In this document: positions 1 through 13,905 of the stretch, one piece after another
Position numbering within the stretch: the first letter of the stretch is position 1
Layout: each line of letters begins with the position of its first letter
DNA from: Eubacterium sp.
GTDB taxonomy: Bacteria > Bacillota > Clostridia > Oscillospirales > Acutalibacteraceae
Direction of reading: 5' to 3'
DNA length: 64,000 nt
NCBI GenBank assembly: GCA_022511225.1
Contig: JAFLRZ010000011.1
Span: 1 to 64,000, forward strand
Notes under the pieces: model-generated
Database searches by the model: none
What the model was told of the DNA's origin: nothing
Seen by the model: only the letters and a program-made list of their open reading frames with translations
Translations under genes and position numbers: made by a program

Positions 1-51
1 CCTTAAATGACGGAGTCAGAGTCCGGAGTGTTACCGTTACACTATACCTCT
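1..51 (-). tRNA. tRNA-Gln (anticodon CTG), truncated by the window edge (3' half missing)
   Basis: Reverse complement AGAGGTATAGTGTAACGGTAACACTCCGGACTCTGACTCCGTCATTTAAGG: D-arm GTGT-AACGGTA-ACAC, anticodon stem CCGGA/TCCGT, 7-nt loop CTCTGAC giving anticodon CTG. Confidence 0.85.
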
Positions 52-145
52 ATATATATTCAGCAACAAGAATGAGCTGTCATTGCTTATTGCTGAATAA
101 TATTATCATAAATTATTAAATATGTCAATAGTATATGCGGATTTT

Positions 146-1426
146 TTATTGAATTAACAATTCAACGCTTTCTTCGATAAGGTCGAAGAATTTTTCTATT
201 ATTCTTTTATCCTCATCATTACCGCGGCAGCACATTGAAATAGTAAGCTCCTTACGAACGGATGTTACTGAAAGCAGAGCATAAGGCTTATACTTTACGG
301 CTCCGCTCATAAAGCCATCAGTCGGCTCATTGCCTGCAAGTGCGAGCTTATCGACCTCAAGAATACCTATATTACTCATTGCGAGAAGCGGATTTGCATA
401 GCCGATTTTTATAACCTCCTCAGAAGCTGCGAGAGGCATAATCCTATATCCCAAGGAAAGAAGCGGCAAACCGTGAAGGCCGATAAACCTGTCCTCTTTA
501 AACTGATTTGAGGAAAAGACAACGTAATTCAGAGTATCAAAAATTGTTTTGCCTCTCTGCGGAACACGGCACTGCATCCAAGCCGTATGATTTGTAACGC
601 CTTGACCGTCCGTACCCTTAAGATGTCTTCTTAAGTCAACAGCACAGGAAATTGAAACGCTTTCGCTATTGTCAAAATCTGCAAGCTCGTAAAGTGCATA
701 AAAATACGCAGTAAGCATCATATCGTTGATAGTAGCGCCGTATTTCTTGCCTGCCTTACGAAGCAAATCGAACTTTTCGGCAGAAATTTTGCGTTTTGCA
801 ATAAATGACTTATCCGTAATACTGTCCGGTGAAAACGGAAAGCCGTGGTTGTCCTTAGTATTAACATTCTTATAAAGGCTTTTTGCCATTCGCTTTTCGC
901 CTGATGAGAAATCCTCATATACAGATTCAAAAGAACGTGTACCCGTACGAAGGTCAATAGGGCTGACGTTGCTCTCAACGAAGTCGCTATAGTTTTTGCA
1001 AAGTGCCTTCATAAAATATTTAAGGTCGCCGCCGTCCATACACATATGATTTTCAACAATACAGAGTACGGATTCGCCCTCGCATCTGAATACTGCGACC
1101 TGCATCTGAATCTTTGCATCAGGCGGAATGTACTGAACGAGGAAGGTGTTAATCTCGCTATCAAGCTCTTCCCTTGTGACGTCCTTAACAGTCAGAATAT
1201 CGTCAACATCGTAGTCATTAATTGTCCAGTACGGCTCAATTCTGTTATCTGTAAATGAAGAATGAAGCACCGGTGCCTTTTCAAAAAAGCATACAAGTAC
1301 TGTCTTAAGCGCTTCAATATCAATTTCGTAATCGTAGCGAAGCTCTACGTGAACCATTCGGTCATTGTAATCACGAAAAAGATAGTGCATTTTATCCCAA
1401 AGCTCTGCGTTTAGCTTTCTTTCCAT
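146..1426 (-). CDS. Stand-alone condensation / alcohol-acetyltransferase-like acyltransferase
   Basis: 426 aa ORF; motif ENHMCMDGGD resembles the HHxxxDG motif of condensation/WES-acyltransferase folds; no NRPS modules nearby. Confidence 0.6.
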   Translation of the reverse strand: MERKLNAELWDKMHYLFRDYNDRMVHVELRYDYEIDIEALKTVLVCFFEKAPVLHSSFTDNRIEPYWTINDYDVDDILTVKDVTREELDSEINTFLVQYIPPDAKIQMQVAVFRCEGESVLCIVENHMCMDGGDLKYFMKALCKNYSDFVESNVSPIDLRTGTRSFESVYEDFSSGEKRMAKSLYKNVNTKDNHGFPFSPDSITDKSFIAKRKISAEKFDLLRKAGKKYGATINDMMLTAYFYALYELADFDNSESVSISCAVDLRRHLKGTDGQGVTNHTAWMQCRVPQRGKTIFDTLNYVVFSSNQFKEDRFIGLHGLPLLSLGYRIMPLAASEEVIKIGYANPLLAMSNIGILEVDKLALAGNEPTDGFMSGAVKYKPYALLSVTSVRKELTISMCCRGNDEDKRIIEKFFDLIEESVELLIQ

Positions 1427-2217
1427 GTATCAATAACCTCCATCTTATGTTTGTTGTTATTGTAGAGTGCTGCTAAGATAATAACAAAATCAAGAATAAG
1501 TGAGAAAATAATTAAAAGCCATCCTGTATTCCACGCAATAATTGCGCCTGCTGAAAGAATAATATAAAGCATTATCGTTACAACAGGGATATATACAAGT
1601 ACGTTTATGATTGCAAGCTTTCGCTTTGTTGCAACAGCAAATACTGCATCACCTATAAACATAGATGCAACACCTGCAATAAGAATCAGCCAGCCTAACG
1701 GATTGTCTAATAATATGCGGACAACAAGGAATATCGCAACTGATAATACCATAATGCCGCCTGCCAAAAACATTCGTGCAAAAATGTGAAAAATCTTTTT
1801 GAGAGTAAGAATTTTTCTTATTGCGATATGAAAAAGATATATTACCCACAAAAGTATTCCGTCAACTACGATAAGCCATGTCTCTGACCATTTTTGCGTT
1901 AAAAAGCTTATGCCGAGAAAGGCAATCAAAAGGCAAAGTATATAGATAATTGAGCCGGCAAAATTCAGAATCAGTCTTCTTTTCGTTCTGTCATGCGCAG
2001 TTTGCTCAACCTTGAATTTCTTAAAATCAGCCTCAAGATTAGGATATTCACTTATAACAAGATCTGTGATAACTTTTGTATTTGTTATACCTCGCTTCAT
2101 AACCTCGCTATAGCGTGAATTCATTTCCTCAAGAACGTGACGCTTGAATTTATAGAGAAGCTCGTTATTCTTCTGCGGTGGTAATTCGCTGTCAATATAC
2201 TTTATGAATTGCTCCAT
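1411..2217 (-). CDS. Multi-pass membrane protein with HAAS/DUF1700-like N-terminal domain
   Basis: Internal ATG (MEQFIKYIDSELPPQ...) preceded by GGAGGA at 2221-2226 is a better start than the listed 2280; soluble N-domain then several hydrophobic helices. Confidence 0.6.
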   Translation of the reverse strand: MEQFIKYIDSELPPQKNNELLYKFKRHVLEEMNSRYSEVMKRGITNTKVITDLVISEYPNLEADFKKFKVEQTAHDRTKRRLILNFAGSIIYILCLLIAFLGISFLTQKWSETWLIVVDGILLWVIYLFHIAIRKILTLKKIFHIFARMFLAGGIMVLSVAIFLVVRILLDNPLGWLILIAGVASMFIGDAVFAVATKRKLAIINVLVYIPVVTIMLYIILSAGAIIAWNTGWLLIIFSLILDFVIILAALYNNNKHKMEVIDTWKES

Positions 2218-2318
2218 AATTCCTCCAAGATAATTAATAATGTGCAAGGGTAGTTTAACATATTTACGGTAATAAAACAATACAGAGTGTGTTAAATAAA
2301 TGTTAAATAAATGTAATA

Positions 2319-5300
2319 TCAGCCCTCTGATTTTGCCTGCTGCATAATTTTAAGAACTTCTGACATCGTTTCAAGATTTGAAAGCTCTAATCCAAGCTTA
2401 ACGGCAATATACGGACGCTTGCCTGCCGAAAGGGTTACTTTGCCCTTCATAAAGGCATTTAGTATTGCAACTGTTCTGAGGTCAGGCTCAGGCATATAAA
2501 AGAGAAGTGAGCCGTTTCGCTGAACTATATCCGTAATGCCAAGGCTTACTGCCTGATTGCGAAGCAGTGCAATCTCCACAAGTCCCCATACTGCTGCAGG
2601 AGGCTTGCCGAAGCGGTCATTAAGCTCGTCGAGAACGTCATTTGCATCAGCATCATTTTTAATATTTGCAATTCGCTTATATACTTCAAGGCGCTGAGAG
2701 GTTGACTGAATATACTCATCTGAAATGTGAGCATCAATCGCAATATCAATAAGACATTCTTTTTCCTTTTCAAGCTCCTCGTCAGTGATTTCCCCTCGCT
2801 CAAGCGCAACTGCCTCTTCAAGAATTTTAAGGTACATATCATAGCCGACAGCCTCCATATGGCCGTGCTGTCTGTTGCCAAGAAGAGATCCTGCACCACG
2901 GATTTCGAGATCTCGCATTGCAATTTTAAATCCTGACCCGAACTCGGTATACTCCCTGATAGCCTCAAGCCTACGCGAAGCAATATCCGTAAGCTCCTTA
3001 CCTCGTGTAAAGGTGAAATATGCATACGCTCTTCTTGAGGAACGCCCCACTCTGCCACGAATCTGATGAAGCTGAGCAAGTCCGAGCCTGTCGGCATTTT
3101 CAATGATAAGAGTATTGCAGTTAGGCACGTCAACACCGGTTTCAATAATAGTCGTGCACACAAGTACATCAAGCTCGCCGTCAAGAAGCTGTTTCCACAC
3201 CTTTGAAAGCTGTTGCTCTGTCATCTGACCGTGTGCAATTCCTACAGTGGCATCAGGCAGCGATTTCTTTATCTGCAAAGCCTTGTGCTCGATGGTTTCA
3301 ACACTGTTATGAAGATAATAGCACTGACCTCCTCTGTTAATCTCCCTTTCCATAGCCTCGATAACTATCTCGTTATCGTACTCAACTACGTAGGTCTGTA
3401 CGGGATATCTCTCGCCCGGTGCTTCCTCGATAAGGCTCATATCTCTGATACCGCTCATCGCCATATTAAGCGTTCTCGGAATAGGTGTTGCAGACAGGGT
3501 GAGCACGTCGATTTTCGGAAATTTCTCCTTGATTTTTTCCTTTTGTGCAACACCGAAGCGCTGTTCCTCGTCAACAATCAGAAGTCCGAGATCCTTGAAG
3601 TGAATATCCTTTCCGAGAAGCTTATGAGTGCCAACAAGCAAGTCAACGTTACCGTCAGCAAGTCTTTTGATAATCTCCTTCTGCTTTGAAGCATGAACAA
3701 AGCGCGAAAGCATTTCAACGTTTACAGGATAAGGTTCTAACCTTTTCAGAGCCGTCTGGAAGTGCTGCATAGCAAGAACAGTAGTCGGCACAAGAATTGC
3801 ACACTGCTTGCCGTCTCCTATACACTTGAACACTGCGCGCATTGCTACTTCGGTTTTGCCGAAGCCGACGTCACCACAGAGAAGTCTGTCCATTGGTGAC
3901 GGCTTTTCCATATCCTTTTTTATTTCTTCACTGCAGCGAAGCTGGTCGTCTGTTTCCTCATATTCAAAGCGAAGTTCAAAATCACGCTGTAAATCCGTAT
4001 CTTCACTGAAGGCATAGCCCTTTGTGCTCATTCGTTTTGCGTAAAGAGCGATAAGCTCCTTAGCCATATCCTTAACTGCCGCACGAACCTTTGCTTTAGT
4101 CTTTTTCCATTCGCCTGAGCCGAGTCGGTTAATCTTAACCCTTGTATCCTCTTTAGGACCGATATATTTTGAAATCAAATCAAGCTGTGTTACGGGAACG
4201 TAAAGAGTGTCACCCTTAGCATAGCTTATTTTAATATAATCCTTTTTTACCTTGTCAAGCTCAAGATTATGAATACCCTCAAAAATTCCGATTCCGTGAA
4301 CGTTGTGAACAACATAGTCGCCCACATAAAGCTCGTCAAGAGAGTGAATTGCATTTTCACGCTTAACCTTTTTAGGCTTTTTGCTTGCCTGAGAGGTTTT
4401 TGAATGGGTAATTACTGCAAGCTTTATTTCGGAAAACTGAAATCCTGCAGGAAGCGTACCGCAGATTACGTTTATCATCTTAGGCTGAAATGATGCAGGA
4501 CGCTTTTCAAACATCACGGCATCATAGCCCATTTCAATAATATCATTGCAGAGAGCCTTTGCGCCTCTTACCGTACCTGCCATAATGCAGACGGTATATC
4601 CGCCCTTAACAAGACCGAACAGATCCTCCTTAAGCTGCGTGAGCGTACCAGTCCACGCGTTAAAGCTCTGAACGGCAAAATTTGCAAGATGCCTTACGGG
4701 AGTGTCGAAGCTTCCCCTTGGCAGAGAATCCATATATATAGCACATTTTTTGTCATATATATCTGTCAGCTCATCAAATGAAAGGCTGAATTTATCAAGT
4801 CCTTTGCAGAGAGTACCGTCCTCCACAAACCATTTAAGGTCCTCGAGGTTGAGCCGCTCCTGCTTTTTGACCTTTTCCTTAACTCTTGCGCTTTCAACGA
4901 CAAAAAGTCTGCCGTCAAAATAATCAAACACACCGTTTGAGTCATAGCACAGGGGCATATACTTATCAAGGCAGTTGATATGCTGACCCTGTCTGAGCTT
5001 ATCTGAATCCGCATAAAGCTTTTCTCTCGCCTTTATTGCCTTGCCCTTAAGCGATTTTGCAACCTTGTCAATCAAGTCTGCAAGCTTATTTCTGTCATCA
5101 ACAAGCATCTCTGTTGCCGGTGTAATTTTTATGCTGTCGGTCTGTGTAGTTCGCCTTTGAGTGTATAAGTCAAAGGAGCTGATTGTGTCAACAGTATCTC
5201 CCCAAAGCTCAATTCTTACCGGCTCATCAAGGTATGGCGGGAAGATGTCAATAATACCGCCGCGAACGGCAAACTGGCTCGTACCGTCAACCTGATCAAA

Positions 5301-5783
5301 TCTTGAATAGCCTGCTGCGACAAGTCTGTTTTCAAGCTTTGAAACGTCTATCTCGTCATCCTTTTTGATAGAAAAGCTATATTCCGTCAGCTTTTCAGGC
5401 GGCATAGTATACTGGCACGCTGCGTTTGCAGACATAACTACGGCGCTGTAGTCACCCTGAAGAATACGCGACAGCACACCGAGCCTTATATGCTCATACT
5501 CACGGCTTACACCTGCAACCTCAACAAAGGTAAATTCCCTTGACGGATAGAGGAGCACACCGTCCTGAAGCTCTGAAAGAGTTTCGTGTATTTTTACTGC
5601 TGACGCTTCGTCAGGCGTTATTACAAAAGCTTTTTCTCCTCTTTCGCAGATAGTGTGAATCAAAAAGCATTTTGTAATATCGGAAAGACCTATAGCCCCA
5701 ACAGGAGCGGATAGGGTATCTATACTCCTGATGAGGCCTTTTAATGCATTACTCTTATTAAATTCATTTGAAAAGCAGGACAT
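2319..5783 (-). CDS. mfd: Transcription-repair coupling factor Mfd
   Basis: 1154 aa; CarD-like RID (LYVGDYVVHNVHGIGIFEGI), SF2 helicase motifs (GDVGFGKTEVAMRA, DEEQRFGV, SATPIPRT, QIRGRVGRS), TRCF C-domain. Confidence 0.98.
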   Translation of the reverse strand: MSCFSNEFNKSNALKGLIRSIDTLSAPVGAIGLSDITKCFLIHTICERGEKAFVITPDEASAVKIHETLSELQDGVLLYPSREFTFVEVAGVSREYEHIRLGVLSRILQGDYSAVVMSANAACQYTMPPEKLTEYSFSIKKDDEIDVSKLENRLVAAGYSRFDQVDGTSQFAVRGGIIDIFPPYLDEPVRIELWGDTVDTISSFDLYTQRRTTQTDSIKITPATEMLVDDRNKLADLIDKVAKSLKGKAIKAREKLYADSDKLRQGQHINCLDKYMPLCYDSNGVFDYFDGRLFVVESARVKEKVKKQERLNLEDLKWFVEDGTLCKGLDKFSLSFDELTDIYDKKCAIYMDSLPRGSFDTPVRHLANFAVQSFNAWTGTLTQLKEDLFGLVKGGYTVCIMAGTVRGAKALCNDIIEMGYDAVMFEKRPASFQPKMINVICGTLPAGFQFSEIKLAVITHSKTSQASKKPKKVKRENAIHSLDELYVGDYVVHNVHGIGIFEGIHNLELDKVKKDYIKISYAKGDTLYVPVTQLDLISKYIGPKEDTRVKINRLGSGEWKKTKAKVRAAVKDMAKELIALYAKRMSTKGYAFSEDTDLQRDFELRFEYEETDDQLRCSEEIKKDMEKPSPMDRLLCGDVGFGKTEVAMRAVFKCIGDGKQCAILVPTTVLAMQHFQTALKRLEPYPVNVEMLSRFVHASKQKEIIKRLADGNVDLLVGTHKLLGKDIHFKDLGLLIVDEEQRFGVAQKEKIKEKFPKIDVLTLSATPIPRTLNMAMSGIRDMSLIEEAPGERYPVQTYVVEYDNEIVIEAMEREINRGGQCYYLHNSVETIEHKALQIKKSLPDATVGIAHGQMTEQQLSKVWKQLLDGELDVLVCTTIIETGVDVPNCNTLIIENADRLGLAQLHQIRGRVGRSSRRAYAYFTFTRGKELTDIASRRLEAIREYTEFGSGFKIAMRDLEIRGAGSLLGNRQHGHMEAVGYDMYLKILEEAVALERGEITDEELEKEKECLIDIAIDAHISDEYIQSTSQRLEVYKRIANIKNDADANDVLDELNDRFGKPPAAVWGLVEIALLRNQAVSLGITDIVQRNGSLLFYMPEPDLRTVAILNAFMKGKVTLSAGKRPYIAVKLGLELSNLETMSEVLKIMQQAKSEG

Positions 5784-5798
5784 AAATTATCTGCCCCC

Positions 5799-6395
5799 TT
5801 ACGAGTTAAAAAGGTTCATTGCCCTGTCAATATCATCATCTGCAATAAGGCGAACTGCCTTTGTAGTGTTTTCAAGTGCTGTCTTTAAAGCTCCTTGCTC
5901 GTCCTTAGGGAATTTACCAAGCACCCAGCTTACAAGGTCGTATTCCGGAGTCGGCTTCTTGCCAACACCGATTTTTACTCTCGGGAAATTTTCGCTTCCA
6001 AGATGTGATATTATACTCTTGATTCCGTTATGACCGCCTGCTGAGCCTTTTCTGCGAATTCGTATCTGCCCGACGTCAAGCGAAATATCGTCAAATACTA
6101 TTATAACGTTTTCAGCAGGAATTTTATAAAACTTTGCGGCTTCGGCAACTGCTTCACCGCTGTTATTCATCATTGTCTGCGGCTTCATAATAAGACAACG
6201 CTTGCCTGCAATAGTAACATCGCTGATAAGGGAATGAAACTTAAGCTTTTTGATATTCACGTTTTCCTCTATTGCAAACAAATCCATAGCAAGAAAGCCT
6301 GCATTGTGCCTCGTCATTTCGTACTTTGCACCGGGATTTCCGAGCCCTGCGATAATATAATCGTAGGCAGAATTACTTTTCTTCAAGTGAAACAT
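5799..6395 (-). CDS. pth: Peptidyl-tRNA hydrolase
   Basis: IAGLGNPGAKYEMTRHNAGFLAMD, FDDISLDVGQIRIRRKGSAGGHNGIKSI motifs. Confidence 0.97.
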   Translation of the reverse strand: MFHLKKSNSAYDYIIAGLGNPGAKYEMTRHNAGFLAMDLFAIEENVNIKKLKFHSLISDVTIAGKRCLIMKPQTMMNNSGEAVAEAAKFYKIPAENVIIVFDDISLDVGQIRIRRKGSAGGHNGIKSIISHLGSENFPRVKIGVGKKPTPEYDLVSWVLGKFPKDEQGALKTALENTTKAVRLIADDDIDRAMNLFNS

Positions 6396-7644
6396 TGCTT
6401 TTATCCTTAACTGTTATTTTTATATCCTGTGCCCTTCTGCCGTCAACTGTCAGCACAAGAGCCGTGAACTCGTCGGTTTCAAAATAATCGTCAACCTCGG
6501 GGATTTTATCAATATTCTGCATTACCCAGCCGTTGACTGTGGAAATTTCCTTTTCTTCCTTATAGATTTTGAAATAATCATAAAAATCGTAAATCGAGGT
6601 ACTGCCCTGAACGATAAACTCATTGGCACCTGATTTTACAATATCGTGCTCTACAACGTCATGCTCGTCCCAGATTTCTCCTACAAGCTCCTCCAATATA
6701 TCCTCAAGTGTAACTATTCCCTCTGTACCGCCGAATTCGTCAATTACGACGGCAAGGTGGGTTTTATTTTTTTGAAACAGCCTTAAAAGCTTTGAAATTT
6801 TTGTATCGGGCGACACAAACGGAACAGGCTTTAAAACTGTTCGTATTGATTTGAGATGCCTCTTCTTTGCAGACTGAAAGTCTCTTTCGTGAATTACACC
6901 AACTATATTGTCTATATCGCCTATATAAACAGGCAGACGGCTGAAGTTTGTTCTGTTGAACACTCTTTCTATCTCGCTTAAAGGTGCATATTTGTCTATA
7001 GCCTCGACGTCAACCCTCGGTACGAGAATATCACTTACGTCTATATCATCAAATTCTATTGAAGAGTGAATAAGCTCGCTTTCGTTTTCATCAATTTCAC
7101 CGCCGGTATGAGCCTCGTCAACGTACGTTTTAAGCTCCTCTTCCGTCACGGTGTCCGCTCCGCCTGTCTTAAAAACCTTATTCATCAGAAGCTTCCAACC
7201 CTTGAAAACCATATTGAGCGGAGAAAAAATAATGATGAAAAATTTAATAATCGGAGAAATAACAATTACTACACTTTCAGCCTTTTCCTTGGCAAAATTC
7301 TTTGGCGTAATTTCGCCGAAAATCAGCACAACTACGGTCATTACGACAGTTGATACGGTAGCACCCAAGTCACTGTTGTCGCCGAGTATGCCTGTAAAAA
7401 ACAGCGTTGCAATTGACGTGCAGGCGATGTTTACGATATTGTTGCCTATAAGCACTGTTGAAAGCACAACGTCATATTTTTCCGACAGCTCAAGTGCTCT
7501 TTCGATGCCCTTGTTTGACTTGCCATCGCGTTTCATCGCCTTAAGCTTTACTCGGTTAAGCGAAGAAAACGCAGTTTCTGCACCAGAAAAAAAGGCACTG
7601 AACAAGACGAGTATTATCATTACCATAAGTAATGGTGTGTTCAT
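6373..7644 (-). CDS. CNNM/HlyC-CorC family transporter-like protein with CBS pair
   Basis: N-terminal DUF21 TM region (FFSGAETAFSSLNRVKLK), CBS domains, C-terminal transporter-associated domain (EISTVNGWVMQ). Confidence 0.92.
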   Translation of the reverse strand: MNTPLLMVMIILVLFSAFFSGAETAFSSLNRVKLKAMKRDGKSNKGIERALELSEKYDVVLSTVLIGNNIVNIACTSIATLFFTGILGDNSDLGATVSTVVMTVVVLIFGEITPKNFAKEKAESVVIVISPIIKFFIIIFSPLNMVFKGWKLLMNKVFKTGGADTVTEEELKTYVDEAHTGGEIDENESELIHSSIEFDDIDVSDILVPRVDVEAIDKYAPLSEIERVFNRTNFSRLPVYIGDIDNIVGVIHERDFQSAKKRHLKSIRTVLKPVPFVSPDTKISKLLRLFQKNKTHLAVVIDEFGGTEGIVTLEDILEELVGEIWDEHDVVEHDIVKSGANEFIVQGSTSIYDFYDYFKIYKEEKEISTVNGWVMQNIDKIPEVDDYFETDEFTALVLTVDGRRAQDIKITVKDKSNVSLEEK

Positions 7645-7688
7645 AACATCCTCCGAGATTTTGAATTAACAAGAACTGAATACTAAGA

Positions 7689-7712
7689 AAGGCTGTCCGA
7701 AAGGGCAGCCTT
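7689..7712 (-). terminator. Hairpin downstream of radical SAM gene
   Basis: AAGGCTGTCC GAAA GGGCAGCCTT near-perfect inverted repeat. Confidence 0.6.
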
Positions 7713-7728
7713 CATTCATAATATATTA

Positions 7729-9159
7729 TTACTCACCGGTTTTTTCAAACTCGGAAAATTCTCTTTCCTCGTCCGGCTTTTCGTAATTATACATATTTTC
7801 GTCCTTAACGTGCTTCGTGATGTACTCGTTTCTGTCAAACAGCTCATCAGCCTTGACCTTCCAAGCCTTTGCTGCGCTGATGGTTTTGTCGAAAAGATCG
7901 TTAGCAGATTCAGGATGCTGCATTTCTGTTGAATATGCACCTGTCTCGTTTACCATCTTGCTGATAGCACCTGGGTTATCAAGAACAGGACACGGACGAA
8001 GCATATTGTTAGAAAACGGCTGATTTCTCTTATATGCCATAAAGAGAGGGCTCTGAAGCGCGTCAAGCACTGAGCACTCCTTGATATTAACGTTTGAGTA
8101 ATGAACGAATGCACATGGCTCACAGTCACCGTTTGAGTTGATGTGGAAATAGTGGCGTCCGCCTGCGATACATCCCTGAACGTACTCGCCGTCATTCCAG
8201 AAATCAAGAGCGAATATAGCCTTAGTCTTTCTCCACTCGTGCATTTTTTTGTACATAGTTGCTCTTTGCTCAGGGCTTACCATAAGCTCGGTAACAGCTC
8301 CGTTACCTGTTGGCATATATGTAAAGAACCATGCAAACTTAACGCCCTGTTCAATAAGCCAATCCATATATTCATCTGATGAGAGAACGTCTGTATTTTT
8401 GCTTGTATAGCAAAGAGATGCACCAAACGGAATACCTCTGTCCTTAAGGCGTTTCATTGCCGCAGTACACTTGCTGAAGGTGCCTTCGCCTCTTCTGAAG
8501 TCGTTATCCTCCTCATATCCCTCGATTGAGAATGCAGGCAGGAAGTTGCCGACCTCGCCGATTTCATCAGCAAAGCTGTCATCAATAAGCGTACCGTTTG
8601 TAAAGCTCATAAATACGCAATCCGGATTCTCTCTGCAAAGGCGCATAAGGTCTGCCCTTCTGATTGTAGGCTCGCCGCCGGTGTAGAGATACATATACGT
8701 GCCAAGCTCCTTACCCTGACGGATGATTCTTGCAAGGTCATCATATGAAAGTGAGCTTTCGTGGCCGTATTCTGCTGCCCAGCATCCCTTGCACTTAAGG
8801 TTGCACGCAGCAGTAGGGTCCATAAGAATTGCCCACGGAACGTTACAGCCGTACTGTTCAATGCTCTTCATTCTTACTGAATAGCTGTTAATGGCAACGT
8901 TCATCATAGGTGGAATGAGCTTGTTGAGGACGTCCTCATTAATATCTTCAACAAGGCTTCTTGCAAACTGCATCCAGTTATTATCAGGATCATCCATTAC
9001 CTTATGAAGCCCTGCATATGTACTTCTGTTTACTCTTTTTACGTCAGCCTTTTCGAGCAGGCTTAAAATTTTTGGTGCGTTTTTGGTAAAATCTTTTCTT
9101 GCATATTTAACTGCGTGCTTAACAGCGATTGCAGAAATAGTGGCTTTTATAGATTTCAT
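7729..9159 (-). CDS. Radical SAM protein with Cys-rich C-terminal (SPASM-like) segment
   Basis: CNLKCKGCW radical SAM motif; later Cys in GDCEPCAFVHYSNVNIKEC and RPCP; MKSI start preferred over 9180 because GAGAGGACTTTCT precedes it. Confidence 0.85.
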   Translation of the reverse strand: MKSIKATISAIAVKHAVKYARKDFTKNAPKILSLLEKADVKRVNRSTYAGLHKVMDDPDNNWMQFARSLVEDINEDVLNKLIPPMMNVAINSYSVRMKSIEQYGCNVPWAILMDPTAACNLKCKGCWAAEYGHESSLSYDDLARIIRQGKELGTYMYLYTGGEPTIRRADLMRLCRENPDCVFMSFTNGTLIDDSFADEIGEVGNFLPAFSIEGYEEDNDFRRGEGTFSKCTAAMKRLKDRGIPFGASLCYTSKNTDVLSSDEYMDWLIEQGVKFAWFFTYMPTGNGAVTELMVSPEQRATMYKKMHEWRKTKAIFALDFWNDGEYVQGCIAGGRHYFHINSNGDCEPCAFVHYSNVNIKECSVLDALQSPLFMAYKRNQPFSNNMLRPCPVLDNPGAISKMVNETGAYSTEMQHPESANDLFDKTISAAKAWKVKADELFDRNEYITKHVKDENMYNYEKPDEEREFSEFEKTGE

Positions 9160-9289
9160 AGAAAGTCCTCTCTTACTCATCGTGCTAATATAAAACTATG
9201 TGACTTATAGCAAGATAAAATATATTACTTTTATATTAAAATGTCAAGTTAAATTTATTTTAACAACGGACTGCAGTTTTGCTGCGCTC

Positions 9290-13044
<3,755 letters not shown>

Positions 13045-13251
13045 TAGAGAATTACGAATAAAAGCTTATTACTCCCCATAATGACGTTTAATTATATCAT
13101 AGATATTATAATTATGCAATACAAATTATCTTATATGCTTTAAGGATAAAATAGCTGACATAATTTACAATTATTTTATATATTAGTATTGCCAAATTGA
13201 ATTAGATTATATATAATATATAGTCAATGGTTAATATTTGGAGGATTTTAT

Positions 13252-13848
13252 ATGAAGAAAATTGTTTCACTGTTTCTTTGTCTTGTTCTTATATCAACTT
13301 TCTTTGCAGGTTGTTCAAAAACCAGCAATGAATTAACGGAAGAAAACATTACGGCTACTGTTGAAGAAGCTGTAAATGCTCTTAAAGAGTTTGATACCAA
13401 AGCTCTCAGAAAATACGTTGAATCTCCGATGCTTCAGATTATCGTGGGCTATGCTGAGAAAAAACAACAGTTTGCTGATTTAGGTAAGGCAATGTTTGCT
13501 GACCTCTCTCTCGAGGTAGAAAGCATTGATATTGAAAACAAAACTGTAACCGTTACTGCTTACAACAAGGATCTGAGTGACATCGCCACAATTTTTGCAG
13601 CCAGCCTGAGGAGTGAGTACGGCACATTCCAGCTTTTGCAGAAACTTTCGGATGACGAATTTCTTGATGAAAAGCTCGCAGAGCTTACAACAAATATCTC
13701 TGCAGCTCGGATGCAGGAGGAAAAGACAACTATTACTCTTGGTATCAGGCAGGATAACGAAAATCTTGTAGTCTGCTTTGATGAAGATGACGAAAATACC
13801 GTTTCAGGCGGAGCATTAAACGCAATCAAATCAATCTATTCTAAATAA
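13252..13848 (+). CDS. Small putative lipoprotein of unknown function
   Basis: Signal peptide with lipobox MKKIVSLFLCLVLISTFFAGCSK; RBS TTGGAGG upstream. Confidence 0.75.
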   Translation: MKKIVSLFLCLVLISTFFAGCSKTSNELTEENITATVEEAVNALKEFDTKALRKYVESPMLQIIVGYAEKKQQFADLGKAMFADLSLEVESIDIENKTVTVTAYNKDLSDIATIFAASLRSEYGTFQLLQKLSDDEFLDEKLAELTTNISAARMQEEKTTITLGIRQDNENLVVCFDEDDENTVSGGALNAIKSIYSK

Positions 13849-13905
13849 TAACAACACACAAATTTGTGTTAATGTATACATTCAATCTAACGAGGTGTTA
13901 AATTT

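Noticed and set aside
2546-3184. 212-aa ORF in an alternative frame of mfd
   Set aside because: Same-strand overlap inside mfd helicase domain; no recognisable motif
3213-3689. 158-aa + strand ORF opposite mfd
   Set aside because: Antisense shadow of a clearly conserved mfd frame; low-complexity Leu/Ser/Cys composition and no RBS
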